Source of the DNA: Duganella sp. Leaf126
Lineage (GTDB): Bacteria; Pseudomonadota; Gammaproteobacteria; Burkholderiales; Burkholderiaceae_D
Length of the DNA stretch: 64,000 nt
Assembly: GCF_001423125.1 (NCBI RefSeq)
Contig: NZ_LMNW01000001.1
Span: 79,931 to 143,930 of the forward strand
Direction: 5' to 3'
Below the pieces are notes generated by a model, which was not told the origin of the DNA, searched no databases, and was given only the letters and a program-made list of their open reading frames with translations. Made by a program: the position numbers and the translations under genes. This document shows positions 45,041 to 56,113 of this stretch, piece after piece (position 1 is the stretch's first letter; each line of letters starts with the position of its first letter).

Positions 45041-46288
45041 TTACTTGCCTCCCAGGAAATCGAACAACGTGGCGGCCACCACCTTGGTCGCCTTGCGCAA
45101 ATCGTCGAGGCTGAGGCGCTCGTCGGCCTTCTTGGCGTTCGATTCGGGCACCGTGCGCGGGCCGGCGCCGTACAGCACGGCCGGAATGCCGTATTCGCCG
45201 TACAGGCGCGCGTCCGCGTACAGCGGCGTGCCCTGGGCCGGGATGGTCTCGCCCAGGTAGGTCTCGGCGTTGCGCTGGAGGCTGGCCACCAGGTGCGCCG
45301 TCCCGGGCAGCTCGCGCAGCGCGTGCGACAGCAGCAGGCGCTTGATCTCGAGCGTGATGCCCGCCTGCCCTGCCACCGCCTGCTCGATCAGCGCGCGCAC
45401 CTGGGCCTCGACCTGGACCGGATCCTCCTCGGGTATCATGCGGCGGTCGAGCTTGAGCACCACCTTGCCCGGCACCACGTTGGTGTTGGTGCCGCCATCG
45501 ATACGACCCACCAGCATGGTCGGCGAGTCGATGCCGGCGATGCCGGACTTGATTTTCTTGAGTTCGGGCAGCTGGTCGTAGAGCGCGTTGAGGATGCGGG
45601 TGGCCGCCTGCAGCGCATCGTGTCCCGTTTCCGGCATGGCGCCGTGACCCGATTTTCCGTGGACCGTGACTTCCAGCTGCAGGCAGGCGTTATGGGCGGT
45701 GACGATGTGGTAGCTGAAGCCTGCCGCAATCACGTAATCGGGCCGGGTCAGCTTCTGGTCGAGCAGCCAGCCGGGGCCCAGCAGCCCGCCGAATTCCTCG
45801 TCGTAGGTGAAGTGCAGCTCCAGCGCCCCCTGCAGCGGCACGCCCAGCGCTTCCAGCGCGCGGGTGGCGAAGAGATAGGTGGCAAAATCGCCCTTGGAGA
45901 CGGCAGCGGCGCGGCCATAGATATAGCCCTGGTCGACCACGCCGCCGTACGGCGGATAGGTCCAGTTGTCGCCGGGCGGCACCACGTCGCCGTGGGCGTT
46001 GAGCGCCAGCGTGGGACCGCCGCTGCCGTAAGGGCGGCGCACGATCAGGTTGGTGATGCTCTCCATGCCGTACTCGCGCACCTGCTGCTGCGGCACCGCG
46101 TGCCGTTCGGCAGTCCAGCCGTATGCCTGCACCAGGTCGGCCACCATCTCGGCGTGCGGCGCGTTATTGCCGGGCGGGGTGTCGGTGGGAATGCGCAGCA
46201 GCTGCTGGAGCACGCCCAACTGCTCGTCGAAATGGGCGTCGATCCACTGCGCCAGTCGGTCTTTTTGGTCGTTCATGTCGGCTTTCAT
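45041..46288 (-). CDS. M20-family metallopeptidase (ArgE/DapE type)
   Basis: 415 residues. LNAHGDVVPPG supplies the first Zn ligands, YGRAAAVSKGDFATY the bridging Asp, TYDEEFGG the catalytic Glu pair, and the lid domain is present (HGKSGHGAMPETGHDA). It hydrolyses an amide bond of a small N-acyl or carbamoyl compound. It overlaps the puuD stop as ATGA, so a role in urate or ureide breakdown is suggested by position. Substrate not determined. Confidence 0.85.
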   Translation of the reverse strand: MKADMNDQKDRLAQWIDAHFDEQLGVLQQLLRIPTDTPPGNNAPHAEMVADLVQAYGWTAERHAVPQQQVREYGMESITNLIVRRPYGSGGPTLALNAHGDVVPPGDNWTYPPYGGVVDQGYIYGRAAAVSKGDFATYLFATRALEALGVPLQGALELHFTYDEEFGGLLGPGWLLDQKLTRPDYVIAAGFSYHIVTAHNACLQLEVTVHGKSGHGAMPETGHDALQAATRILNALYDQLPELKKIKSGIAGIDSPTMLVGRIDGGTNTNVVPGKVVLKLDRRMIPEEDPVQVEAQVRALIEQAVAGQAGITLEIKRLLLSHALRELPGTAHLVASLQRNAETYLGETIPAQGTPLYADARLYGEYGIPAVLYGAGPRTVPESNAKKADERLSLDDLRKATKVVAATLFDFLGGK

Positions 46289-47517
46289 TGTGCGCCGGCC
46301 TGGTACCAGGCGGCGATCTGCGCCCGTTCGGCGTCGGTCATCTGGGTCAGGTTCGCCAGCGGCATGGCTTTGAGCTGGACCGTCTGCTTGTAGATCTTCT
46401 CGGCGTTCTGACGGATTTCCGCCTCGTGCTCGAGCATGATGCCGGCCGGCGCCGCGGCAAAACCGGGCTGCTTCGGTTGCGCGGCATGGCAGGCCACGCA
46501 GCGGTGGTCGATGACGGCTTTCACCTGCGCGAACTGTGCCGCCGCTGCCTGCGGGGCAGCGACAGCGGCACCGGTCACCGGGGCCGGGCGGCTCGGTGCG
46601 ATCGCCACGGCCACCGTCGCCAGCAGCACCACGCCGATCGCCGGATAGCGCCATTCCACGCGGCCCTTGTGGCGCAGGTTGAAGAAGTGGCGGATGAACA
46701 CACCGGCGGCCATGATCATGGCCAGCACCAGCCACGCATGGTCGTGGCGATAGGTCATCGCGTAGTGGTTGCTGATCATGATGAACAGCACCGGCAGGGT
46801 AAAGTAGTTGTTATGGACGCTGCGCTGCTTGGCCTTCTGGCCGTGCACCGGGTCGGGCATGCGGCCGGCCGACATGGCCTCGACCATCTTGCGCTGGCCG
46901 GGAATGATCAGCATCAGCACATTGCCCACCATGATGGTGCCGATCAGTGCACCGACGTGGATGTAGGCGGCGCGGCCGCTGAGCACATGGGTCAGGCCGA
47001 ACGCCGCTGCCACGATCAGCGCGAAGATCACCACGCCGAACCAGAAGTCGTGCTTGCCCAGCGGCGAGCGGCACAGCAGGTCGTACACGGTCCAGCCGAC
47101 GACCAGCGTGCCGATGCCGATGCCGACCGCCTGCCAGCTGGTGATGTCGGCCACCGATTTGTCGATCATCATGGCCTGGGCGTTGAAGTAGTAGGCGATG
47201 GTCAGCAGGGCGATGCCGGACAGCCAGGTGGAATAAGCCTCCCACTTGAACCAGTGCAGCTCCTTGGGCAGTTCGGCCGGCGCCACCAGGTATTTTTGCG
47301 GGTTGTAAAAGCCGCCGCCATGCACCGCCCACAGTTCGCCGGACACGCCTTTTTTCGCCAGGTCGGAACCTGGCGCCGGCGGACGGATCGAGTTGTCGAG
47401 CCAGACGAAATAGAACGAGGCGCCGATCCAGGCGATACCGGTAATGACGTGCAGCCAGCGCACCAGGAGGTTGAGCCATTCGAGGCCATAAGGGACGAGT
47501 GACGCGAACAATTCCAT
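46285..47517 (-). CDS. puuD: Urate hydroxylase PuuD (membrane urate oxidase with cytochrome c domain)
   Basis: 410 residues. Eight or so membrane helices with conserved His (LVRWLHVITGIAWIGASFYF, HNNYFTLPVLFIMISNHYAM) are followed by a periplasmic cytochrome c domain with haem site CVACH. PuuD oxidises urate to 5-hydroxyisourate and passes electrons to the respiratory chain. It is divergent from a LysR regulator across 122 bases and coupled to the M20 gene downstream. Confidence 0.93.
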   Translation of the reverse strand: MELFASLVPYGLEWLNLLVRWLHVITGIAWIGASFYFVWLDNSIRPPAPGSDLAKKGVSGELWAVHGGGFYNPQKYLVAPAELPKELHWFKWEAYSTWLSGIALLTIAYYFNAQAMMIDKSVADITSWQAVGIGIGTLVVGWTVYDLLCRSPLGKHDFWFGVVIFALIVAAAFGLTHVLSGRAAYIHVGALIGTIMVGNVLMLIIPGQRKMVEAMSAGRMPDPVHGQKAKQRSVHNNYFTLPVLFIMISNHYAMTYRHDHAWLVLAMIMAAGVFIRHFFNLRHKGRVEWRYPAIGVVLLATVAVAIAPSRPAPVTGAAVAAPQAAAAQFAQVKAVIDHRCVACHAAQPKQPGFAAAPAGIMLEHEAEIRQNAEKIYKQTVQLKAMPLANLTQMTDAERAQIAAWYQAGAQ

Positions 47518-47555
47518 GGCTGCTCTTTCAGGTGGAGGCTAGGCTGATGTAAGGA

Positions 47556-47592
47556 CGATAGTCGCAAATGCTGCATGGCACATGAACTATCG
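47556..47592. promoter_or_regulatory. Inverted repeat in the puuD-LysR intergenic region, possible operator
   Basis: CGATAGT (47556-47562) and ACTATCG (47586-47592) form a perfect 7-base inverted repeat 23 bases apart, midway between the divergent genes. An AT-rich stretch GAGTATATTAAACATATCG follows. Confidence 0.4.
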
Positions 47593-47639
47593 AGTATATT
47601 AAACATATCGCAATCTGTATAAACCGAACAAGACTTTTC

Positions 47640-48578
47640 ATGGCCGCTCTCCCGCAACACCTGGACCTGCACCTGATCCGCATCCTGTACCTGCTGCTGG
47701 TGGAGAAAAATGTCTCGCGGGTGGCGCTCAAACTGAATCAGCCGCAGCCCTCGATTTCGGCGTCGCTGCGCAAGCTGCGCGAGCTGACCGGCGATCCGAT
47801 CCTGGTCCGCGGCGCCCGTGGCATGGTGCCCACCCAGCACGGCGAAAGCCTGCTGCTGCCGGCCAAGCGCATCCTCGACGAAACCGAGAACCTGTTCCTG
47901 AAAAAGTCGCCGTTCGTGCCGCAGATCGAAGCGCGCACCTTCCACGTGGCCGCCCCCGATTATCTCGACAGCCAGTTCCTGCCGAATCTTGTTGCGCTTT
48001 TGCGACGCGGCTCGCCCAACAGCCGCGTCAAGATCCACAGCCTCGGTCCGCGCGTGGACTACGTGCGCCTGCTGTCGGACGGCGACATGGACCTCGTCAT
48101 CGCCAACTGGGACGAGCCGCCCGAGCATCTGCACATGTCCAAGCTGTTCGAAGACCCGATCACCTGCGTGATGCGCGCCGACTGCCCGTACGCGCTGCGC
48201 ACGCCCAGCGACGCCATGACGCTCGACGATTACCTGGCCCTGCCCCACGTGGCGCCCACCCAGCTGATGCCCGGCTACCTGGGCGTGATCGACGACTTCC
48301 TCGACCGCCAGGGCCTGCAGCGCAACGTGGTGGTGGAATCGGCCTACTTCGGCCTGATCCCGAACATGCTGGCGCAGACCGACCTGGTGCTGACCACGGG
48401 CCGCCAGTTCGTGCGCCAGTACGAAAAACAGATGCAGCTGAAAACCTATACCGTGCCGGTCAAGTTCCCGGCCATGCGTTTCTACCAGCTGTGGCACGAG
48501 CGTGTCCACCAGGCGCCCGAACACAAGTGGCTGCGCGACCAGGTGGCGGCGGCGGCCAAGGGCCTGACGCTGAAGTAA
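47640..48578 (+). CDS. LysR-family transcriptional regulator of the purine catabolic genes
   Basis: 312 residues. Winged HTH RILYLLLVEKNVSRVALKLNQPQPSISASLRKLREL, then a LysR substrate domain (TFHVAAPDYLDSQFLPNLVALL). It is divergent from puuD and upstream of the uraD-allC fusion, so it probably senses a purine intermediate and controls both sides; this is inference. Confidence 0.88.
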   Translation: MAALPQHLDLHLIRILYLLLVEKNVSRVALKLNQPQPSISASLRKLRELTGDPILVRGARGMVPTQHGESLLLPAKRILDETENLFLKKSPFVPQIEARTFHVAAPDYLDSQFLPNLVALLRRGSPNSRVKIHSLGPRVDYVRLLSDGDMDLVIANWDEPPEHLHMSKLFEDPITCVMRADCPYALRTPSDAMTLDDYLALPHVAPTQLMPGYLGVIDDFLDRQGLQRNVVVESAYFGLIPNMLAQTDLVLTTGRQFVRQYEKQMQLKTYTVPVKFPAMRFYQLWHERVHQAPEHKWLRDQVAAAAKGLTLK

Positions 48579-48755
48579 GCGGCTCCGAATGGCCCCCCAC
48601 CGCGCCGGCGGAGAGCCGATGCATGTTTTCACCGTATAGGCGATAAACGGCGCGGCATATGTCGGATCTTCCCGCCCGCGCTATGATCGAGGTTCGCTCA
48701 CATACAAGCCCATACATCCACACAACCACGCGTCCCCCGTGCGGACATCCACGCC

Positions 48756-50534
48756 ATGACCACCGTCACCCTTTCCGAGCTCAATGGCTGCAACGCCGCC
48801 GCCTTCATCGACCACCTGCGCGGCATCTACGAACACTCGCCGTGGATTCCCGAGCGCGCGGCCGCGCAGCGGCCGTTCGCCAGCGACACGGCGCTCAAAC
48901 TGGCCTTGCAGGACGTGGTCACGCGTGCCACGCTTGATGAACAACTGGGCCTGATCCGCGCCCACCCGGAACTGGCCGGCAAGGCCGCCGTCGCCGGCCA
49001 GCTTACCGAGGAATCGAGCAGCGAACAGGCAGCGTCGGGCCTGCACCTGTGCAGCGCCGCAGAGTACGCGCAGCTGCAGCAGCTCAATGCCGACTACAAC
49101 GCGAAGTTCGGCTTTCCCTTCATCCTGGCCGTGAAAGGCCCGACCGGCAAGGGGCTGACACGGCGCCAGGTAATCGCCGCCTTCAGCCGCCGCCTGAACC
49201 ATCGCCGCGATGACGAAATCGCCGAATGCCTGCGCCAGATCAAGCGCATCGCCGAGATCCGCCTGGGCGACCTGCTGGGCGTGTCGCTCGCCTTCGGCCC
49301 CGCCATCATGGCGTGGGCCGAAACCCTCGCTGCCTGGAGCGATATCGACGCCGGCCCCGGCCCCGGCCATGAACCGGATCTCACCTGCGCCTACCTGACG
49401 CCGGCCCACCAGCGCACCGCCGCCCAGCTGCGCGACTGGATGACCGACGCCGGCATGGACGCCCGCATCGACGCCGTCGGCAACGTGGTGGGCGTGTACC
49501 GCAGCGGTGCGCCGGGCGCGAAAACGCTGATGACCGGCTCCCACTACGACACCGTGCGCAACGGCGGCAAATACGATGGCCGCCTCGGCATCCTGCTGCC
49601 GATCGCGATCGTGCGCCACCTGCATCAACGCGGCGAGCAGTTGCCGTTCCAACTCGAGGTGGTCGGCTTCGCGGAAGAAGAAGGCGTGCGCTTCAAAAGC
49701 ACTTTCCTCGGCAGTAACGCCATCACGGGACGCTTCGATATGGCGCTGCTTGACCAGCAGGACGCCGACGGCATCACGATGCGCGCGGCACTGGCCGCTG
49801 CCGGTCACGATGTCACGCACATCCCTGCCCTGGCCCGCCAGCCGCAGGACGTGCTGGCCTTTGTCGAGGTCCATATCGAACAGGGCCCGGTGCTGCTGCA
49901 GCGCGACCTGGCGCTGGGCGTGGTGACGGCGATTGCCGGCAGCTCGCGTTTCCTGGTGCAGCTGACGGGACTGGCCAGCCACGCCGGCACCACGCCCATG
50001 GACATGCGCAAGGACGCTGCCGCCGCGGCCGCCGAGATTGTGCTGCTGGTCGAACGGCGCTGCAGCCAGGCGCCATCGCTGGTGGGCACCGTGGGCCAGC
50101 TGACCGTCCCCGGCGGCTCGGTCAACGTGATTCCCGGCGCCTGCCAGCTCTCGCTCGACATCCGCGCCGCCGACGATGCGGTGCGGCAGGCCGCAGTGCA
50201 GGACGTCCTCGATGGCATCGCTGCCATCTGCGCACGGCGCCAGGTGACATTCACCTCCGAACAGATCGTCGACGCTGCCGCCGCCCCCTGCGCGCCACGC
50301 CTGATGGACCAGCTGGGCGCCGCAGTCGAACGCGCCAGCCTGCCGCGCTACGATCTGCTCTCGGGCGCCGGCCACGACGCGATGGCCATGGCCGCCATCA
50401 CCGACGTCGCCATGCTGTTTACCCGCTGCGGCAACGGCGGCATCAGCCACAACCCGTTGGAAACCATGACGGCGGACGATGCCGACATCGCGGCGCGGGT
50501 GTTGCTCGACTTCATCCGCAACTTCCAAACTTAG
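48756..50534 (+). CDS. Fusion of OHCU decarboxylase (UraD) and allantoate amidohydrolase (AllC)
   Basis: 592 residues. Residues 1-170 form a UraD domain (MTTVTLSELNGCNAAAF, IRAHPELAGKAA, YNAKFGFPFILAVKG), converting OHCU to S-allantoin. From about 180 an M20 allantoate amidohydrolase domain follows, with TGSHYDTVRNGGKYDGRLG (Zn ligands), FAEEEGVRF (catalytic Glu), HIEQGPVLL, and GLASHAGTTPMDMRKDA (lid). Both domains look complete and in one frame with no stop between. The allantoinase needed in between is not in this window. Follows the LysR regulator by 177 bases. Confidence 0.92.
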   Translation: MTTVTLSELNGCNAAAFIDHLRGIYEHSPWIPERAAAQRPFASDTALKLALQDVVTRATLDEQLGLIRAHPELAGKAAVAGQLTEESSSEQAASGLHLCSAAEYAQLQQLNADYNAKFGFPFILAVKGPTGKGLTRRQVIAAFSRRLNHRRDDEIAECLRQIKRIAEIRLGDLLGVSLAFGPAIMAWAETLAAWSDIDAGPGPGHEPDLTCAYLTPAHQRTAAQLRDWMTDAGMDARIDAVGNVVGVYRSGAPGAKTLMTGSHYDTVRNGGKYDGRLGILLPIAIVRHLHQRGEQLPFQLEVVGFAEEEGVRFKSTFLGSNAITGRFDMALLDQQDADGITMRAALAAAGHDVTHIPALARQPQDVLAFVEVHIEQGPVLLQRDLALGVVTAIAGSSRFLVQLTGLASHAGTTPMDMRKDAAAAAAEIVLLVERRCSQAPSLVGTVGQLTVPGGSVNVIPGACQLSLDIRAADDAVRQAAVQDVLDGIAAICARRQVTFTSEQIVDAAAAPCAPRLMDQLGAAVERASLPRYDLLSGAGHDAMAMAAITDVAMLFTRCGNGGISHNPLETMTADDADIAARVLLDFIRNFQT

Positions 50535-50976
50535 GGGTCAGTTCCTCATGCAGTGAAGTTAAGCGAAAAGTATTAATTTTGTTGGCATAAAAACGTCGTC
50601 CCTGCGCAGGCGGGGACCCAAGTTGGCTGACATGTCGACGCATCTCGCGGAACTTGGGTACCCGCCTTCGCGAGTACGACGGAAATGAAGGGCCTAACTT
50701 AACGGCCATCGTAGGCACAGTGAGCATGATTGCCAGGGCGGGAAACACAACCGGCTTCCTGGGATGGCATCAACAGTTCCGATGGACCGGTGCAGGTGGC
50801 GCCGTCACCTTGCACGAGCTAGCGCGCGCCCATGTCCTCGATGCGCGGCCGGGCCGAGCAGGCAGCTCGCCTGCGCCCAGAGGACGACAGTGGACGTGGC
50901 GGTGCGTCGAGGGATGTTAATGGTCATGACCGGCATTTTACCGACGCCGCGCCCGGCAGCTTGCGCCACCACGGCG
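50535..50976. other. Gene-free stretch of 442 bases
   Basis: No convincing gene. It holds the palindromic element at 50594-50681; the remainder is ordinary GC-rich spacer between convergent transcription units, and no standard T-tailed terminator was seen. Confidence 0.6.
50594..50681. repeat. REP-like imperfect palindrome
   Basis: Arms of about 31 bases (50594-50624 and 50651-50681) pair imperfectly: CGTCGT..GGCGGGGACCCAAGTT against AACTTGGGTACCCGCC..ACGACG, around a 26-base loop. Such palindromes are common extragenic repeats in Oxalobacteraceae; only this copy was seen here. Confidence 0.7.
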
Positions 50977-51828
50977 TCAGCGCTGCTGCGCTTTCTCCGC
51001 CCGCGCAGCCACCGGCAGATACGTCAGCCCGAACAAGCCGGCATATTCGGCCATGGTCGGTAGCCCGATGCTGCGGCGGCGGGCGTCGACGTTGGCTTCG
51101 TCCTCAATCGGTTGAAAATGCAGCGGTTCGCCGCCGAGCTGGGTGCCGTAACGTTGTGGTTTGCCTTCCGCCACCAGCAGCCTGTCTTCCAGCATCGCCA
51201 GCTCGCTGCCCAGCGCATCGTGCCGCTCCACCGCCTGCCGCAGCAGGGGGAGATATTTGCGCTGGGTGGCATCATCGGCGTGCTGCAAGACCAGGAAGGC
51301 GGTCTGCGAGGCCGGGCCGGCGAAGCGCAGGCCCGGCCAGCCGAAGGTGTCGATGATCTGCACCAGGCGATTGGCATTCGCAACATCGATGGCGGTTTGC
51401 CGGCGCCAGTCGTCATCGGTCAACGAGACGCCTGTCGCGTCGCGTCCCCGGTACAGCTGGTCGGACGCCGCCATCTTTTCCAGGTCCTGCATGGCTTTTG
51501 CCCGCTCGGCGCTGATGACTTCCCGGGTGAGCACGATGTCTTCGCCGAACAGCGCGATGGACTGGTCTGCCGGCAGTGTCAGGCGCCCTTGCACGTTGCC
51601 GGTCAGGTGCATGGCCTTGCCATCATTCTCCCTGTTGTTGGCAACCACGGAGAGTGTCGGCCGGACCCCGATCGGGAACAGCAGGCCGGCGACCGGCTTG
51701 CCGCCGGCGTAAATCGAGATCGTACCCTGGGTCAGGGCTTCTTCGGCGTGGCCGGTCTGCATCGCGCCCAGCGTCAGGCTCAAGGCCTGGACAACAAGCG
51801 CCGCTGCCGGCAAATAAGGTATTTTCAA
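50977..51828 (-). CDS. Exported DUF6624-type protein of unknown function
   Basis: 283 residues. A hydrophobic signal-like start (LKIPYLPAAALVVQALSLTLGA) leads into a domain with FGWPGLRFAGPASQTAFLVLQHAD, YLPLLRQAVERHDA, LAMLEDRLLVAEGKPQRYGTQ and GLPTMAEYAGLFG, which I recognise as DUF6624-like. Function unknown. The TTG at 51828 was chosen because it overlaps the stop of the amidohydrolase (TTGA) and places the signal peptide first; a GTG at 51879 is the longer alternative. It is the last gene of the pyrimidine operon. Confidence 0.7.
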   Translation of the reverse strand: MKIPYLPAAALVVQALSLTLGAMQTGHAEEALTQGTISIYAGGKPVAGLLFPIGVRPTLSVVANNRENDGKAMHLTGNVQGRLTLPADQSIALFGEDIVLTREVISAERAKAMQDLEKMAASDQLYRGRDATGVSLTDDDWRRQTAIDVANANRLVQIIDTFGWPGLRFAGPASQTAFLVLQHADDATQRKYLPLLRQAVERHDALGSELAMLEDRLLVAEGKPQRYGTQLGGEPLHFQPIEDEANVDARRRSIGLPTMAEYAGLFGLTYLPVAARAEKAQQR

Positions 51829-53066
51829 GAGTCCACTTTCCCGGCGCGTTCGAGCATCGCATGCAGCAGGACGTTGCACCCGGCTTCAAGGTGCTCGGGC
51901 TTGGCGTCCTCGATTTCGTTGTGGCTGATGCCGTCCTTGCACGGCACGAAGATCATACCCGATGGCGCCAGGCGCGCCGCATAAATCGCGTCGTGGCCGG
52001 CGCCCGAGACCACGTCCATGGTCGGGTAACCGAGTCTGGCGGTGGCGTTGCGCACGGCGCTTACGCAGTCGGGGTGGAACGGGCATGGCGGATAGTACGA
52101 CACGCGGTCGAGCGCAATCGTCAGACCGGTGTCGCTGCGCGTCTTGTCGATAAATGCCAGCAGCTCGGCGTGCATGGTGTTCAGCAGGTCGTCGTTCACG
52201 TTGCGCAGGTCGATGCTGAATTTGACTTCGCCCGGGATCACGTTGCGGCTGTTGGGGAACACTTGCACCATGCCCACGGTGCCGCGCCCGTACGGCGGGT
52301 AGCGGTGGGCGATGGCCACCACTTCCTGCATGATGACGGTGGCCACCTGCAGCGCGTCCTTGCGCAGTCCCATCGGCGTAGGGCCGGCGTGCGCTTCCAT
52401 GCCGGTCACCACGCAGTCGTACCACGACAGTCCCATCACGGCCGGCACCACGCCGATCACCTTGCCCGCGTCTTCGAGTACCGGGCCCTGTTCGATATGG
52501 GTCTCGAAGTAGGCGCCGATCGGATGTTCGCCGGGCACCTGGTCGCCGCGGTAGCCGATGCGGGCGAGTTCTTCGCCCACGGTCTTGCCGTCGATGTCCG
52601 TGGCCGCATACGCGGTCTCCAGGCTGAAGGCGCCGCAGAAGACGCCGGAACCCATCATCACCGGCACGAAGCGCGAGCCTTCCTCGTTGGTCCAGAACGC
52701 TACCTCGATCGGCGCTTCGGTGCGGATATTCAAATCGTTCAGTGTACGCACCACTTCCAGCCCGGCCAGCACGCCGTAATTGCCGTCGAACTTGCCGCCG
52801 GTGGGCTGGGTGTCGATATGACTGCCGGTCATCACCGGCGGCAGCGCGTTATTGGCGCCGTCGCGGCGCATGAACACATTGCCGATCTGGTCGATCGTAA
52901 TCGACATGCCCGCTTGCCTGCCCCACTGCACCACCAGGTCGCGCCCCTGCTTGTCGAGGTCCGTCAGTGCCAGGCGCTTGACGCCGCCCTTGGCGGTGGC
53001 ACCGATCTGTGCCAGTTCCATCAGCGATGCCCACAGGCGGTCGCCATCAATGCGCAGGTCTGTCAT
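51825..53066 (-). CDS. Beta-ureidopropionase / N-carbamoyl amidohydrolase (M20 hydantoinase-carbamoylase family)
   Basis: 413 residues. TGSHIDTQPTGGKFDGNYG (Zn ligands), FWTNEEGSRF (catalytic Glu), HIEQGPVLEDAGK, and GMEAHAGPTPMGLRKDA in the lid domain identify a carbamoylase. Given the dihydropyrimidinase gene three bases upstream, the likely substrate is N-carbamoyl-beta-alanine, giving beta-alanine, CO2 and ammonia. AAGGAG precedes the ATG at 53066; the longer open frame upstream is a shadow of the dihydropyrimidinase gene. Confidence 0.92.
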   Translation of the reverse strand: MTDLRIDGDRLWASLMELAQIGATAKGGVKRLALTDLDKQGRDLVVQWGRQAGMSITIDQIGNVFMRRDGANNALPPVMTGSHIDTQPTGGKFDGNYGVLAGLEVVRTLNDLNIRTEAPIEVAFWTNEEGSRFVPVMMGSGVFCGAFSLETAYAATDIDGKTVGEELARIGYRGDQVPGEHPIGAYFETHIEQGPVLEDAGKVIGVVPAVMGLSWYDCVVTGMEAHAGPTPMGLRKDALQVATVIMQEVVAIAHRYPPYGRGTVGMVQVFPNSRNVIPGEVKFSIDLRNVNDDLLNTMHAELLAFIDKTRSDTGLTIALDRVSYYPPCPFHPDCVSAVRNATARLGYPTMDVVSGAGHDAIYAARLAPSGMIFVPCKDGISHNEIEDAKPEHLEAGCNVLLHAMLERAGKVDS

Positions 53067-53068
53067 GG

Positions 53069-55974
<2,906 letters not shown>

Positions 55975-56113
55975 GGGCACACTCCCAAGGTTGGTCGACA
56001 AGCTGCTGCGAAGCCGGCGCCGCGCGCGATGCGGTTGCCGCCAGCGCAAACCGCCATGCGTTACGACAGGCCGGCCTGCGGCATTGACGCTGCAAGTTTC
56101 ATACCCAGGGAGG

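Noticed and set aside
50654..50920. Small open frame in the 442-base spacer
   Set aside because: It includes one arm of the palindrome, has no ribosome binding site and no protein-like composition.
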